Assembly (NCBI GenBank): GCA_026745465.1
Contig: JACYXH010000479.1
Span: 5,303,511-5,367,510 of the forward strand
Origin: Lota lota
Lineage: Eukaryota; Chordata; Actinopteri; Gadiformes; Lotidae
Length of the DNA stretch: 64,000 nucleotides
Direction of reading: 5' to 3'
A program made the translations under genes and the position numbers. The notes under the pieces are model-generated. The model did no database searches. It had not been told where the DNA came from and saw only the letters and a list, made by a program, of their open reading frames with translations. Below, piece after piece: positions 21,530 to 41,961 of this stretch. Within the stretch, counting starts at the first letter, position 1; every line of letters starts with the position of its first letter.

Positions 21530-21889
21530 TGTAGCGCTCGCGGCTCCGCCGCACGGCTTGCTAGCTAGCTGAATGATGAGGAAACGGTGGCTGAAGTTTG
21601 ACCGGAGAACCAGGTTTTATTACCATAAAATACAGGCTAATAACGGGGTAGGAAGAGTGCCCAAAACAACAAAAACTAGCTATTTAGGTAGTAACTGGGA
21701 GTAACATTTGAGGTGTCTCTCTTTTGGCTTTTCCTTTTTGTCTCCCGTCGTTTTCCCTCCAACTCTCTGTCCCCTTCTCAAACCCCTCACCTTTTCTGAA
21801 ACTGACCTATCAACTGAACTAGGGGCAACATCTTCCCCCCATGAACTCCCCAAGAGTCTCTCCCATGTTAGTCCTGCAGGGTCCCTACA
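21530..21889 (-). repeat. 3' LTR of the Gypsy element
   Basis: This 360 bp LTR is bounded by TGTAG and CTACA. It holds an AATAAA signal on the minus strand (21616-21621). It pairs with 27041-27397 without internal indels that I could see, at about 4% mismatch. The purine run GAGGAGAGAGGG directly outside its inner edge (just above 21889, minus strand) is the expected polypurine tract for plus-strand priming. Confidence 0.93.
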
Positions 21890-22048
21890 CAGCCCTCTCT
21901 CCTCTAATTCCTCGTCCCAGAGGAAGAGAAAAGTCTTGAAAGCGACACGGTGGTCTTCGTTCGCTCTGCAACCTCCTAATTCCATGATCTACTAGACGAG
22001 GTCTGGGAGTGGCAGAGGCATTCCTTGGCACTATAGCGCCAAGCGGTG

Positions 22049-25000
22049 TCACCATATCTCCTTGAAGAACATCCTGCTGCTGCATTGGTGGGCCTCTTCT
22101 GCGGCGAGGTACCTCACTCTAGCTCTGGTAGGTGTCACTGAAAAGGCTGGCTGCTGGTCCCCCCGGTATGGCGCCATCCTATCCCGGTGTAGTACCACTG
22201 TGCGTCCTCCTAGAGACAGTTTGACATGATACACAACCTGCTCCACTCTCTCAACCATGTAGCAGGGACCAATCCATTTGCTGTCCAACTTAGGGCAATG
22301 GCCCTTCACTCTCTTGGGTCCATTTACCCAGGCACGGTCCCCTGCCAGGAAGTCCTGACCTTTGGCGTGTGCGTAGTAGCATCCCTTTTGACGGACCCCT
22401 GCCTGTTGTGATTGGTGCCTGGCAAAGCTGTGGGCCATCTCCAATCGGTCCTGTAACTGTCTGGTATATTCTGGCCCAGCCATGGCATTGGGTGCATCGG
22501 GCGGCCATCCATAGGCCAGCTCCGGTGGCGTTCTCAGCTCCCTGCCAAACATCAACAATAAAGGAGTACAGCTGGTGGATTCCTGAACTGCACTGTGGCA
22601 TGCCATGAGGATGAGGGGTATCTGCATATCCCAATCACTCTGGTCCGGGGCAGTGGTGAAGGCCAGCTTGGCACTCAAGGTCTGCATGAACCGTTCCACT
22701 AATCTGTCGCTTTGTGGGTGCAGCTGGGTGGTCCTTGTCTTCTGGATGCCGAGCTGGCTACACATCACAGTGAACACCTGTGATTCAAAGTTCCGCCCTT
22801 GGTCTGAGTGGGGCTGTGAGGATGTTCCGAAGCGGCTGAACATTCCTTGCACCAAGGCCTCAGCCACGGTCGTCGCCTCTTGGTCAGGAAGGGGGTATGC
22901 TTTGGGCAACTTCGTAAAGTAGTCAATGGTGACTAGCACGTACCGGTTCCCTCAGCTGGTACAGGGGAGTGGCCCCAACACATCAACTGCCACTGTCCAT
23001 GGGTGCCCCTACACGGTGCTGCTGTAAGGGTGCACAGGACTGACCTTGGGGCACTTTGAGGGCAGTACAGGCATTGCAGCGGCGACAGAAGTCTTCAACA
23101 TCCCTTTTGCTCTGGCCCCAATAGAATGTCTGTCTCAGCCGTCTTTGTCACCCCAAAGTGACCAACTCCCGGGGTTCCATGATATACTTCCAGCACTTCC
23201 CTCCGGAGGTCTTTGGGTAAAACCACTTGCCATTGTGGCTCTCTGGTGGCTGGCTCATGCCAGCACCTCTTCGGGACTCATTCTTGCAGTTCCACTCCAG
23301 GCCATGGAGCCCAGAGGCCTCGGACAGTGGTGGACTGGACAACCACATCTTCCCAGGGTGGCCGGATGTCTGTTTCCAGCCACCCCATGACCATTTTAAG
23401 GTCAGGGTCCTTGAGCTGCAGTTCTCTGCACCTTCTCACATTGTCGGGTAACAGCGCCCGACAGATAACCTTTCCAGCATGTCGGTTTGCTGCTTCACGT
23501 TCTTCGGCCCGGTCGCAGTGGTGAAGCCTGGGGCGCACGGTCGGCGGGAGAGACTGTCTGCATTCGTGTGACTTTCCCCAGCTCTGTGCTGTATGGTGAA
23601 CTGAAAGGCCTGGAGTTGTTCGATCCATCTGGCTACTTGTCCTTCCGGCTCTTTGAAGGACATGAGCCACTTCAAGGCAGCGTGGTCAGTACGGATGATG
23701 AAAGGAAGGCCACAGAGGATGTGCTTGAAATTGCCCACTGCGAGTGACACAGTAGTTCTTCTCTGGCTTATCGAGGGTGCGACTGTGGTAAGCAACAACA
23801 CGTTCGCCATCCGAGGTCAGCTGCGAGAGTACAGCACCAAGGCATGTGTTGCTGGCATCCGTGTTGAGGATAAATGGCAGCTCTGGGTTGGGTGCGACGG
23901 GTCCTTGCATAAGGCCTGTTTTAGCTGGTGGAAGGCTGCGTCCTGATCTGGTCCCCACTTGTAGGGTGTGTCTTTGCACAGTAAGTTGAACATGGGCGCA
24001 GCCACAGTAGAGAATCCCACCACAAAACGCCTGTAGTAGGATGCCAATCCTAAAAAGGATCTCAGGTGGTGGACATCAGCGGGGGTAGGCCAATCCTGGA
24101 CAGCCGCTACCTTGTCTGGTTCTGTCATGATGCCAGCTCCACTTACTCTGTGACCAAGGAAGGAGACCTCCCGCTGCAGAAAGCTGCACTTCCCGGGATG
24201 AAGCTTTAGGCCTGCACACTTGATCCGCTCCAGTACCTCTCTCAGGCTCTCGAGTGCTGAGTTAAAACTGGGCCCATGGACAAGGAGATCATAGAGGAAT
24301 ACGAGGCAGCGCTCGGGGGTTACACCGACAAGGACCTTTTCCATCAGCCTCTCAAATGTTGCTGGGGCGTTAAACAGCCCAAACGGCATGGTGGTGAACT
24401 GCCACAGGCCCCGTCCCATGGTAAAGGCGGTCTTGGCTTTGTCCTCTGGAGCCATGGCCACCTGCCAATATCCACTCCGGAGGTCCTACGAGGAAAACCA
24501 GGCTGAGCCGGCCACATAGTCAAGGGACACGTCTATTGGTGGCAGTGGATAGGAGTCCTTCACTGTTTTGTAATCCAGGGGTCGGAAGTCGACACAAAAC
24601 CTCCAATTCCCATCCTTCCTAGGAACCATAACAACTGATGACACCCACAGACTTTCTGATGGCTCGATAATGCCAGCATCCTTCATCTCTTGTAGCATCT
24701 GGTTCGCAGCAGCTTTGCGGGCATAGGGAAGTCGCCTAGGCCGCTGGCGGATTGTCTGTGCATCCCCAGTATTGATAGAGTGCTGAACCAAGTGTGTGAG
24801 ACCCACATCATTAGGGTCGGTGGAAAAACTGTGACGATACTCATGCAGGAGGTTCCAGAGCCTATCCTGCTGCTCTAAGTTTAGGCCTTCATGATTCTTC
24901 TCCCAAAGATCCTTTTCAGGTACACTGGCTGCTGACTCTTTCTTGGAGATGGGGGCTACACTTGCAGTCTGTATAACTGCAGGTAAATGTGGCTGGTTGT

Positions 25001-25640
25001 CCACTGGGACTGGGGCTGTGGGGTTGTCATCGGGCAGTGGAAGAAGACTTTCTGCAAAAGGAGCCTCCCCCTGAGGTGGGTCTGGAGAACATGGTGGGTC
25101 TCCTTGTACGTCAATGTCCCCAATAACATTGCTAGTCATTTCGGGGATGAGGGGATCACTCAGAAAGGAGATGGACATCCCGCCCGGGAACGTAAGGGTC
25201 CGTGTGTCTAGTATTGCCCTTGTCCTACACAGAAAGTCCAGTCCGGGTAAACAATTCTCTGTAACTTCGGCGACCCAGACCGGTTGGCAGGCTGAATAAG
25301 CCCCCGCTTGGATCTGTGCATCACAGCACCCAAGCATGGGAGCTTTTCCCTCGGTGACTGTGATGAGTGGGACATAGGTGGCTTGGGGTTGAGTTCCAGC
25401 CGGCAGGAATTCAGGGCGAAGGAGAGTCCCAGTTGAGCCTGAGTCGAGCAGGGCGTGGGTCAATTGACCATTAATCAATACGGGTACTCGGCAGCTGCCA
25501 GCGTTGAATGTATTTTGGGTGCAAAGGGCGTGAGTAACAGGGAGGTGGAGCACTTTTATTGCAGGTTGAGTATCACAAACTCTGGGGAACAAAGGGTGGC
25601 TCGGGTTGCTCCCCTCTACACCGAGCCTCGAGCATTTCGC
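22049..25640 (-). pseudogene. pol-like gene of the Gypsy element: PR, RT, RNase H, integrase, broken
   Basis: The domains follow in order on the minus strand. Aspartic protease: LLDSGST near 25443. Reverse transcriptase fingers and palm: VPRKDGNWRFCVDFRPLD near 24600, then FSS interrupted by an in-frame TAG at 24486-24488 and DLRSGYWQ after it. At the catalytic YxDD position the copy reads FLYD (24288-24299), so the first metal-binding Asp is Tyr. RNase H: NTDAS near 23860, then after a frame change TDHAALKWL and NADSLSRR (23520-23700). Integrase: a CRRCNACT zinc motif near 23070, the first Asp in AVDVLGPLP near 22990, a TGA near 22953, then SDQG (about 22802) and VERF (about 22694) with 35 residues between Asp and Glu, and a WIGP motif near 22270. 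No chromodomain was recognised. The many stops and shifts make it non-functional. Confidence 0.9.
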
Positions 25641-25679
25641 GACGCCGGTGCGCCCAAGGTGGAATCAGGGACTGGACAG

Positions 25680-26957
25680 AAGCGCCATGAGTGACCTCCC
25701 TGGTTGCACCTCCAGCAGATTTGCCTCTGTTGATCTCGTGGTGACGGGAAGGGGGGGGTGATGCTCGAAACCTTCTATGAGGATGTCTTCCACTGCCAGG
25801 GCTTTCTCTAGAGCTGCTTCCAGGGTCTGTGGGTCAGCAAGCCGGACTTGTTGGCGTAATGGGATGGGTAGAAGGCCACGAATGAATGCCTCTTTGGTTA
25901 GCACCAAGCGCATTGCATCATCAAACTCAGGGAATCCTCTTTGAGCAAGGTAGCGCAGCTCTGACGCAAACACTCCTAGCTTTTCTCCAGCTGCCCACAC
26001 TCGTTCGTTGAACCTCTGCCGCATCACAACTGCGGGGGTGGTGTTCCCAAAGCATCTCTCTAGGGCCCTGGATATAGCTTGTGGGTTCTCCAGGTCGGCC
26101 GCAGCCACATACAGCAGTACTTTCCTCACCTTCCAATACTGAGAGCAAATGGACAGCTCTCTCGGCAGGGGACCAGCCATTGGCTGTTGCTTGAAGACCA
26201 AACTAGGCCCAGTACGTTTCCCATGAAGTGAGTCCATCATAGCGCCCAACCTTCAAGCGGCCATCCCTGGGGGCTGATTTTTGCACACTCATCAAGGCTG
26301 AAGTTAGCGCGGTAGTCAGAGCAGGTACAAGGTCACCTGGTTGGTTAGCAGCAGCAGGTGAACTAACTGGGGCCGCAGTACACTTTCCAAGTCTCCCCAC
26401 AGGGTAGGTATCTGCACTGGCACTTTCACCTGAATGGCGGGTGGGTTGTGAATACAGAACATCAAGTGCAGCATACCCATCATCATTAGTGTTAGTCTGG
26501 CTAGCATTAGCATATATCTCTGACTCATGAGGTTTAGTCACACAACCCTGTGGTTCTCCTCCCATCATGGGCATAATGCTGTCTCTAGAGCTATTCAGGA
26601 AATGTCCAAAAGCACGCTCCAATGCAATGCTCATTCTCTGGATAAAGCCATCCTCTATTCTAGCTGTAATGTATTTTTCTAACTATGGGATAGAAAATTG
26701 GTTGGCCACCAATTTTACCTTCGGAATATGTCAGAGGGGTGACATCATCACTCGCATTGGCCGATGCGAGGTCTGCATGACTTTTTATCATAACATCAGG
26801 GACGTCAGTCAGCAATGTGGCGAGCGGTGAGTCAGTTGTTTTTCCCGCCTTTCTCCTTACAACTTGAACGTCATCTGTTGGCTTCTTCATCAGTGTTTCT
26901 GGGGGGGGGGGGGGTGTATAGGGCATAGAGGTCCGACTTTTCGATACGTTCAGCCAT
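25680..26957 (-). pseudogene. gag-like gene of the Gypsy element, broken
   Basis: This is the structural protein gene of the retrotransposon. It opens with an ATG at 26957 (MAERIEKSDLYALY...). A run of 13 C on the minus strand at about 26899-26911 then separates the first frame from the one that continues, and there is a stop near 26660. A later frame (26634-26203) and another (26249-25665) carry the gag core, with the usual features around VGRYDGLTSWETY and ERCFGNTTPAVVMRQRF. The nucleocapsid CCHC knuckle, C-W-R-C-N-Q-G-G-H-S-W-R-F-C (about 25676-25722), lies in a different frame from the core. The shift maps near a C8 run at about 25750. Only piecewise homology is visible, so this is a pseudogene. 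Confidence 0.85.
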
Positions 26958-27023
26958 CTCGTTCCTTCGGTGGTGGTTAGCAGTAGTAGCTAGCTGTCGT
27001 GCGGGGAATGGGAACGTGGGTGA

Positions 27024-27040
27024 TCCCAACTCTGACACCA
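27024..27040 (-). other. Primer binding site of the Gypsy element
   Basis: The minus strand reads TGGTGTCAGAGTTGGGA immediately after the 5' LTR. A start of TGG, complementary to the CCA tail of a tRNA, at this position marks the primer binding site. I do not assign the tRNA. Confidence 0.75.
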
Positions 27041-27397
27041 AGCGCTCGTGGCTCCGCCGCACGGCTTGCTAGCTAGCTGAATGATGAGGAAACGGTGGCT
27101 GAAGTTTAACCGGAGAACCGGGTTTTATTACCCTAAAATACAGGCTAATAACGGGGTTGGAAGAGTACCCAAAACAACAAAAACCAGCTATTTAGGTAGT
27201 AACTGGGAGTAACATTTGAGGTGTCTCTCTTTTGGCTTTTCCTTTTTGTCTCCTGTCGTTTTCCCTCCAACTCTCTGTCCCCTTCTCAGCCCCCTCCCCT
27301 TTTCTGAACCTGACCTATCAGCTGAACTAGGGGCAACATCTTCCCCCCATGAACTCCCCAAGAGTCTCTCACATGTTAGTCCTGCAGGGTCGCTACA
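27041..27397 (-). repeat. 5' LTR of the Gypsy element
   Basis: This partner LTR of 357 bp starts at 27397 on the minus strand with TGTAGCGACC. At its inner edge it stops at ...GCGCT and runs straight into TGGTGTCAGAGTTGGG, whereas the 3' LTR ends ...GCGCTACA. The three terminal bases are therefore missing next to the primer site. It contains the same AATAAA signal on the minus strand. Confidence 0.92.
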
Positions 27398-29423
<2,026 letters not shown>

Positions 29424-29771
29424 ACACAGCAGTGGTGAGAAAACTGATCTGTGACTCTCTCAGCGCTAATACAAGCGTATCGACCCCACAGCTGTGTATC
29501 AATCACATGTCTCTCCGATAGGTCCTGACGCTGTGCACCCTTCTCTGTCTCCCTTTGGCAGGCTGGCGAGGTCATTGGTCGAGGTCGGCCCACCATTCGC
29601 CACCAAGGGAAGTGGGGTAGGCACAGGCTGACGGGCAGGGCTCACAAAATGTGTGGGTCAATCTGTGAGACAGACATATTTAAGAGACAAATTGTAAGAG
29701 AAAAAATAGAAAAAATGTAAAGAGACAGAGAGAAAGAGAAAGAGAAAAAGAGAGAGCGAGAGAGCCTCTCT

Positions 29772-29804
29772 CATCCCAACCCGTTGAATTAACGGGTTGG
29801 GATG
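29772..29804. repeat. Perfect 14 bp hairpin
   Basis: CATCCCAACCCGTT, loop GAATT, and its exact complement (29791-29804), just after a GA-rich patch. Confidence 0.92.
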
Positions 29805-30600
29805 TTAATAGATTAACATGAACGTAGATAAACAAGGATGAGACATTAGTAGACAGACAGATAGAAAACAAACGTTCAGTGTGCAGGCATATAGCCAAAT
29901 ACTGAATAAATTATCAACTGATCCACACATATTTCCCCAAACTTAACAAAAATAAAGTACCTCACAGATTCAAGTGCCTTTAAACCGCTAAACAGTACAG
30001 ATATAGTCCTGGTTGTGTTCAACAAACTTCAACAAATATTATCATTATGATAACTGTTGGTGCATCAGATATGCGTTCAACTAAACAGATAGCGTAGTAT
30101 CAGGAACTGAATTGCACAAGCAATATTCTGTCACTCTCTATTCTGTATCATCTATCAGGTTATCTATTCGATCACACAAGTGGAATCTCAATGGTGCTGA
30201 GATCCGGAGTGCTGAATGCGGCATACGTAGAAAGGAAATAAGCCTTTAGTAAATGTCCATCAAAGTACTCTCCCTGTAGGCGTCTATTGGTCATCCGTGT
30301 GCACTTTGTGAGCAATAAACTAAAAAAGAACTAAAAATAGTAATAGCATATCGTATATCCTGAAAATACGGTGACATTTCCATTTCACCATTTATGTGCC
30401 CAGCGAGGACTCGGCGGGGTAGAATCCATGCCGGTTGTTTATGAGCGGGTCACTGGAGGAGAACCTTAATATCTGGAGCCCAGTAACTCATATGTGCTGT
30501 GTGGCCCATTACCTTAATGGGGAATCAGGTTCAAAGGGCCGCATCGTTAAATCCTTCAAAAGTTACCCGACCTTTCATTTTCTCCTTATGTCACAATCGA

Positions 30601-30788
30601 GTCATTTATCAGACACTTTAATCCACACTTACAGTGAGCCCAGATAACTGTCATTAAGGAGCAGGAGGGGTTAGGGACATCTTGTTCCAAGAAGGCAAAC
30701 AGGTAGGCTGCAGGCATAAGGGGATCAAACTTGGTACCTTTTGGCTGGGAGTTGGACACCTCAGCGGTACTACACTACCCAGCCACCC
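30601..30788 (-). mobile_element. tRNA-type SINE, near full length
   Basis: Read on the minus strand it starts GGGTGGCTGGGTAGTGTAGT, an A-box-like head, with GGTACCAAGTTTGATCCCC as a degenerate B box about 50 bases on. It ends with CTGTAAGTGTGGATTAAAGTG and TCTGATAAATGA, a worn version of the teleost tail TGTAAGTCGCTTTGGATAAA. It is about 190 bp long. Confidence 0.6.
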
Positions 30789-31910
30789 TATTGTAGCTGT
30801 GTATTTGAGAGTCAATGCCATTTGAAATGTGTGCTCATGTTTATTCCATTGCATTCCGTCTCGCAGTGAAGACGGTATCATTGCCATGCAAAGTAAAATA
30901 CCTCATAGAAGGATAAGCATCGTAGGACAATGATGGGATAAAAGGACATATGTTTTCGTTACCACTCAAGAGTTTGAGATATGTGTTTGGGAGATTTATC
31001 CCAAATCCTTATCCGAGGTTGTGTGGAACTGTGACACCTCAAACGCACGTTGAGATGAAAAACGACATTATAAGGTGTTGTAAATCACCCGGCTTTCGAC
31101 CCTAATATGACCCCTGCATGAACACAGTGAGTCACCGTCAGCGGAGCTCCACCGGGGGACGCTGATTGCACGGAAAGATGTGCGTGTGTGTGTGTGAGCT
31201 TGTGTGCTATCCCTTCCCCTGTCGGTTGCTCAAGGCCCTGAGTCTGAAATGCGGCATGATTAAATCCTTGTTCTGCTGTGGATGTGTGGACGCTTGCTTT
31301 GGACAACTCCCACTGGTTTGCCGTATCTAATGGGGCCTGTTTGTGTGGAGGGAATGGATTCCCGGCTAGTGATTTATTAACATCAAACAGTGATCACCTA
31401 CAAAGGGTGTGATGCAAGAGCGAAGGACAACAGCTTGTTAAAGGGCACAGATGGGGGAGGGGGGGGGTGGGGGAGAGAGAACAGGTGTGTGCTTCTCATT
31501 ACGGCCCAGCCTGGAGAATTATCAACTTCAAACCAAAAGGCCAGGGTAGACAGCGTAGTACGTTAGAGTTTGTTGGTGTGTGTTTCTGTGTTTTAGCATG
31601 TGTGTGTTTGGGAGTGAATGAGTGAGTGTGAGTGTGTCTAGCTATCTGTTGGCATGCACATGTGTTTTCAGACTATTCCACAATGAATGCACCAAACAGG
31701 GAAGCGATGACGTAAGCAGTGCTGGCGTTGGCTCCCAAGCACCACCACACAAACCCAACAGCCCTCTGTCTCTTCCCCTCCTCTCTTTGTTTATGACTGC
31801 GGAATAACAGCCTCTTAGCCATTTTCCAACCTACGACAGCCTGGAGAAGTACAAGAAACGTTCAAAGACAAATACATATCGCGGAGAGGAGATAGTTAAC
31901 TCTGGGGGTG

Positions 31911-31964
<54 letters not shown>

Positions 31965-32129
31965 CAAGAAGCTCCACTATAAACCAGTGACACCTAAGGT
32001 CTATGTAAAATTGCTACAGGACGCCCAGATACAGCTCCTTCCAGAGAGCTTTGAAGGTACGATAAAAATACTGACTACTGATCCAATCCATTCGCTTTTC
32101 CTAATGTATAGACACCATCTACCATCACT

Positions 32130-32250
32130 ATTTAGGAGACGCTTTTCATAAGCTCAAGCATGCCTACAGGTAGGATGAAAATATTGGGAATTTAACCCAT
32201 AACCTTTTTCGACTGGGAATCGCACAACCCAACCACTACAGCCTGCACAC
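32130..32250 (-). mobile_element. SINE fragment, same family
   Basis: On the minus strand: a head GGCTGTAGTGGTTGGGTTGT, a B-box-like GGTTATGGGTTAAATTCCC, and a tail remnant AAAAGCGTCTCCTAAATAG. The middle is shortened compared with the copy at 30601-30788. Confidence 0.5.
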
Positions 32251-32435
32251 GTTTTTTAAGCGGTAATTTGTCTTATATGATCCTCAACATAGTAATCTAG
32301 GCCATTTTATCACTGTTACTGAAATATGTCCCCAATTTAGAGAAATAAGGGGTAAAATCCTATGTTTTTGCCATTCTCCCCAAAACACTATGTGAATGTT
32401 CCACTCTGCTGCGAACGCAGATGGCGTTCTTTCCG

Positions 32436-32473
32436 TGACGTCGGAGTGCATTTTCCGAGGCACTCTGACGTCA
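32436..32473. promoter_or_regulatory. Palindromic pair of CRE-like sites
   Basis: TGACGTCGGAGTGC (32436-32449) and GCACTCTGACGTCA (32460-32473) form an inverted repeat with one mismatch and a 10 base loop. The second contains the perfect consensus cAMP response element TGACGTCA, the first TGACGTCG. Local sequence to about 32700 is CpG-richer than the intron average. A cAMP-responsive site in a cAMP phosphodiesterase intron is attractive but unproven; the palindrome could belong to an old transposon. Confidence 0.5.
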
Positions 32474-35400
32474 GAGGGTTACTGCCAAAAGCGAAGGCGC
32501 GGCGCGAATACATACAAAGTCAATGCTAGGACCATCGGACCAACGGGTATATGAACTTCCCAGCTAATTGCCGCAGCATATTTCCTTTGTCTCCTATGTC
32601 TACAAAACCAGGGAGCCGCCAATGGCTGCACACACAAGACAGGCTTCACCTGCAAATGTGCATCTGCTCCCTCTCGCACAACGCCGACGCAATATGAATA
32701 GAGGCAGACGTGTGTGCATGATGGCTTAATCCTCCGTGTGTGTCAACGAAGACCTGCAATAACATACCAGCAGGTAGTAAATCTGGTTTCTGCGGAACCA
32801 TAGCGTTAAGCTTGGCTTAGACTGGATACTGAAGGATAGTTCATACACAATTCTCCCTATTTCATGCTCGTAATCGGACAGCGTTTGGATCAGGTCGAAT
32901 CATGTGGTGTATTTTAAGAGGCTCTGGGAGTGTGTCTTAAGAGAAAGACCACAATTACCAGCTCTTTCCAGAGTTTCTCTGTTCGACAGGTTTGACCAGT
33001 ATTTTCTTTCTCTTTTTCACTTAATTGACAGTGAGAAACTCAAGGTACTTCCTCGTTTTGTGTGGGAAAGTGGAGTGTCAGTGGACCGTGTATTGGCTTG
33101 GTAACACCTTCGATTTTGGATATGACACCTTGGACGATGAAGGATTATCCCATTGATCAATTCAAGTGGTCTGAAAAATGACGACAAATAACTATAGATA
33201 AGCTTCACAAAACAATCTCAACCTGAATTATCAGCACCTAGGGATGAATCAGTGTAGCAGCTTATTTCTCCACAACAGTCTAGCTTGATAACCGCAGCAC
33301 TGTGAGACGCCATGCAGTGGATCGTTGCGAGCGAGGACTGCCCGACCTATGAAGATCCGTCAGCTGAGGCAATCATTGCAGCGGTCACTGGCACACCATC
33401 CACGACAGTAGAAAAAGGAGAGGAGGTTTTTGTCAACTTCTTCATTTCTTTAATAACACTTAAAGACGGACAGGGAAAATTGCGTTTTAACGCGCTCCCG
33501 GGAATACCACGCCCATCGTTTTGTGGACCCAAACGACCGCGTTATATCGCTGTTTCAGTGTATGTTGAACATGGAGATCGGATCAGTGTGAATATGGCTC
33601 AAACTCAACCACATTGTTTATTATTTTCTCAACAGAAGGAAAACCACATACGGGCAAAGGTTTCAAATGACACACTGTTCTAATAGATCTAAGATGTACC
33701 TCACCACTACCTGCACAGCAGCTAGCAAGCAAGGACAGCAAACACTGGATTTGAAGTCTATCACGTCAACTGAGGCCGTTTAACTCTGCCTCATGATCAC
33801 TATGGTGGAAAGACACCTGAGAAGGCATAAAGATAATTAAAAGAAGCGGCTGATTATAACTTCCCCCGGGCTGTTTCCTGTGTTAGAAATGTTGCATGGC
33901 GAGGCTCCTTCTCCGTCTTCCAGAAAAACGATCTAAATAAAGAGTGGATATGCCGGGCGAAAAACTGACGCATTTGCCTTCAACCTTTTCCATTTCAATG
34001 TTTTCCTCTTCCTACTCCTGTCCGCTCCCTCCTCCGCTATAGCTTCTCTCTCTCTCTGGCTGCTGAGATAAGCTTTCTGTCCAATACCCAATTTTAAAGG
34101 GAGATTAAGCATTGCTGCCTCTGGAATCAATCTCACACCCTCACAGCTACATGGGAACACACACAAGCACACAAACACACACACACACGAAGAACCACGG
34201 CGGTTTTTGTCGCTTAATAAAAACACAGAGCAATTAATTAAGAGGAGCTGGGGGTGAGATTTGCTTTGTCAAATATCAAGGCATATTTATTTATGAAACA
34301 AGGACAGCCAGACACACGCACACAAACAGATTGCAGAACCACAGTCTGAAGCTGGCTTTTTTTTGCCTCTAGTCCTCTGCAGAGCGAGGCAGGTGTGACA
34401 TGTTACGCAACAATGGATGCCAGAACTGATAAGTTGTTAAGTATGTGAAATATTTCTTTGTTTTATTTTTCTCTCTTTTTTAAAGGAGGACCACAAAACC
34501 CTGTCATGAAAACAGACTAATACAGAGTAAGGTATGGGTCGACATAGAAATACAGTGACTAAGCTTGGATTTACCACACTGTGCCATACTACTTTACTCA
34601 TACACCTGGGAAGGATCAAAACCAGCACGCCACCGTGCGCAGCAACAAAGGATCCCCTTAAAGCCGTCGCACACTGAGGGTTCACGACCAGGTCCGTTTC
34701 CTGTTGCCATGGAAACCAGAGTACATGTTTTGAAAAGGACAATGAAGTGAATGCGTCTTTTCTTAGAAATCGATGAAGAACCCAACTGGGAGAGGGTCCA
34801 TGGTCTGCCACTAAATCACCAGGAAGTAGTCTCAGAGATCAAAGGGGTGCGCACTATCAAACAGCCAGCCTTGTTAGGTTAGAGAAGGGGAAATAATGTG
34901 CGTCGCTTTTTTGTAGATTTCTCACAGAACTGATGCTAGTTTCTCATTTCTGTTATAGCGATCATTATATGGTCACCACAGTTATACTGTCAAACAATGT
35001 GCATGCATCAAACATGACTTGTTGTCTTCTTAACTCTACTATACGTAAGTACTGACCGCATAGATGTAAGGGGTATTGATGAATAGCATTCAGTTCCATT
35101 ATTATTGAGTTTCTAAATAAAAGTTAGAGAACAAATCTCAAGACATTTAAATATGTTAACATTTCAACTCACCTAAACCCCAGAATCCTTAGAATGATAA
35201 AGAAATGTGAATGTATTGATTACCAGCTTCAGAACCACACAAGCCTAAAAATGGAACGATGCAAGAGAAGAATTGACAGAAAGTATGAACAAAAACAACA
35301 TTTATTAGCAAACCACAACAACCCCAGCTAACACATTCTTTCCACATTTGGACTATATGTGGAAAGAAACGGTCAAGTGCTGGAATATGTGGATCATGAA

Positions 35401-35608
35401 AACAGTTAAATGAACCAAAATGGTCCCCAGAGCTCTGGCTAGCGATAAACTAGAACAATAAACAATTTATCTGTAATGATACACTACTATGGATGGGCCC
35501 CACTTGCTAAAGCATCCATTTATTAGCTGACTTTTAATCCGCTTATCGTATTCCCATATGGGAATGTGCAGTTCCCTTGTCAAGAGCAGCCATTTGCAGC
35601 CTGTCAGA

Positions 35609-41961
<6,353 letters not shown>

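Larger units (their letters stand above)
21530..27397 (-). mobile_element. Ty3/Gypsy-type LTR retrotransposon, complete but decayed
   Basis: This is a full-length element of 5868 bp read on the minus strand in the order LTR, primer site, gag with a CCHC knuckle, protease, reverse transcriptase, RNase H, integrase, polypurine tract, LTR. Integrase after RNase H is the Ty3/Gypsy order. The flanks share ATAT (21526-21529 and 27398-27401), or AATAT if the last LTR base is counted, which fits a 4-5 bp target duplication. The LTRs differ at about 15 of 357 positions by my count, so the copy is not recent. gag and pol carry several frameshifts and stops, so it cannot encode its own proteins. It lies in the pde4d intron in the sense orientation. 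Confidence 0.93.

Noticed and set aside
22226-23946. Plus-strand frames across the retrotransposon
   Set aside because: Antisense shadows of integrase and RNase H on the minus strand.
30700-30790. Possible tRNA gene
   Set aside because: A-box and B-box-like words belong to a degenerate SINE head; no cloverleaf is preserved.
33312-33683. 123-codon plus-strand frame starting MQWIVASEDC
   Set aside because: No domain or family recognised, antisense to pde4d, and no splice or poly(A) evidence. Possibly part of an old repeat.
34437-34811. 124-codon minus-strand frame
   Set aside because: No domain, no donor or acceptor fitting the pde4d phase.
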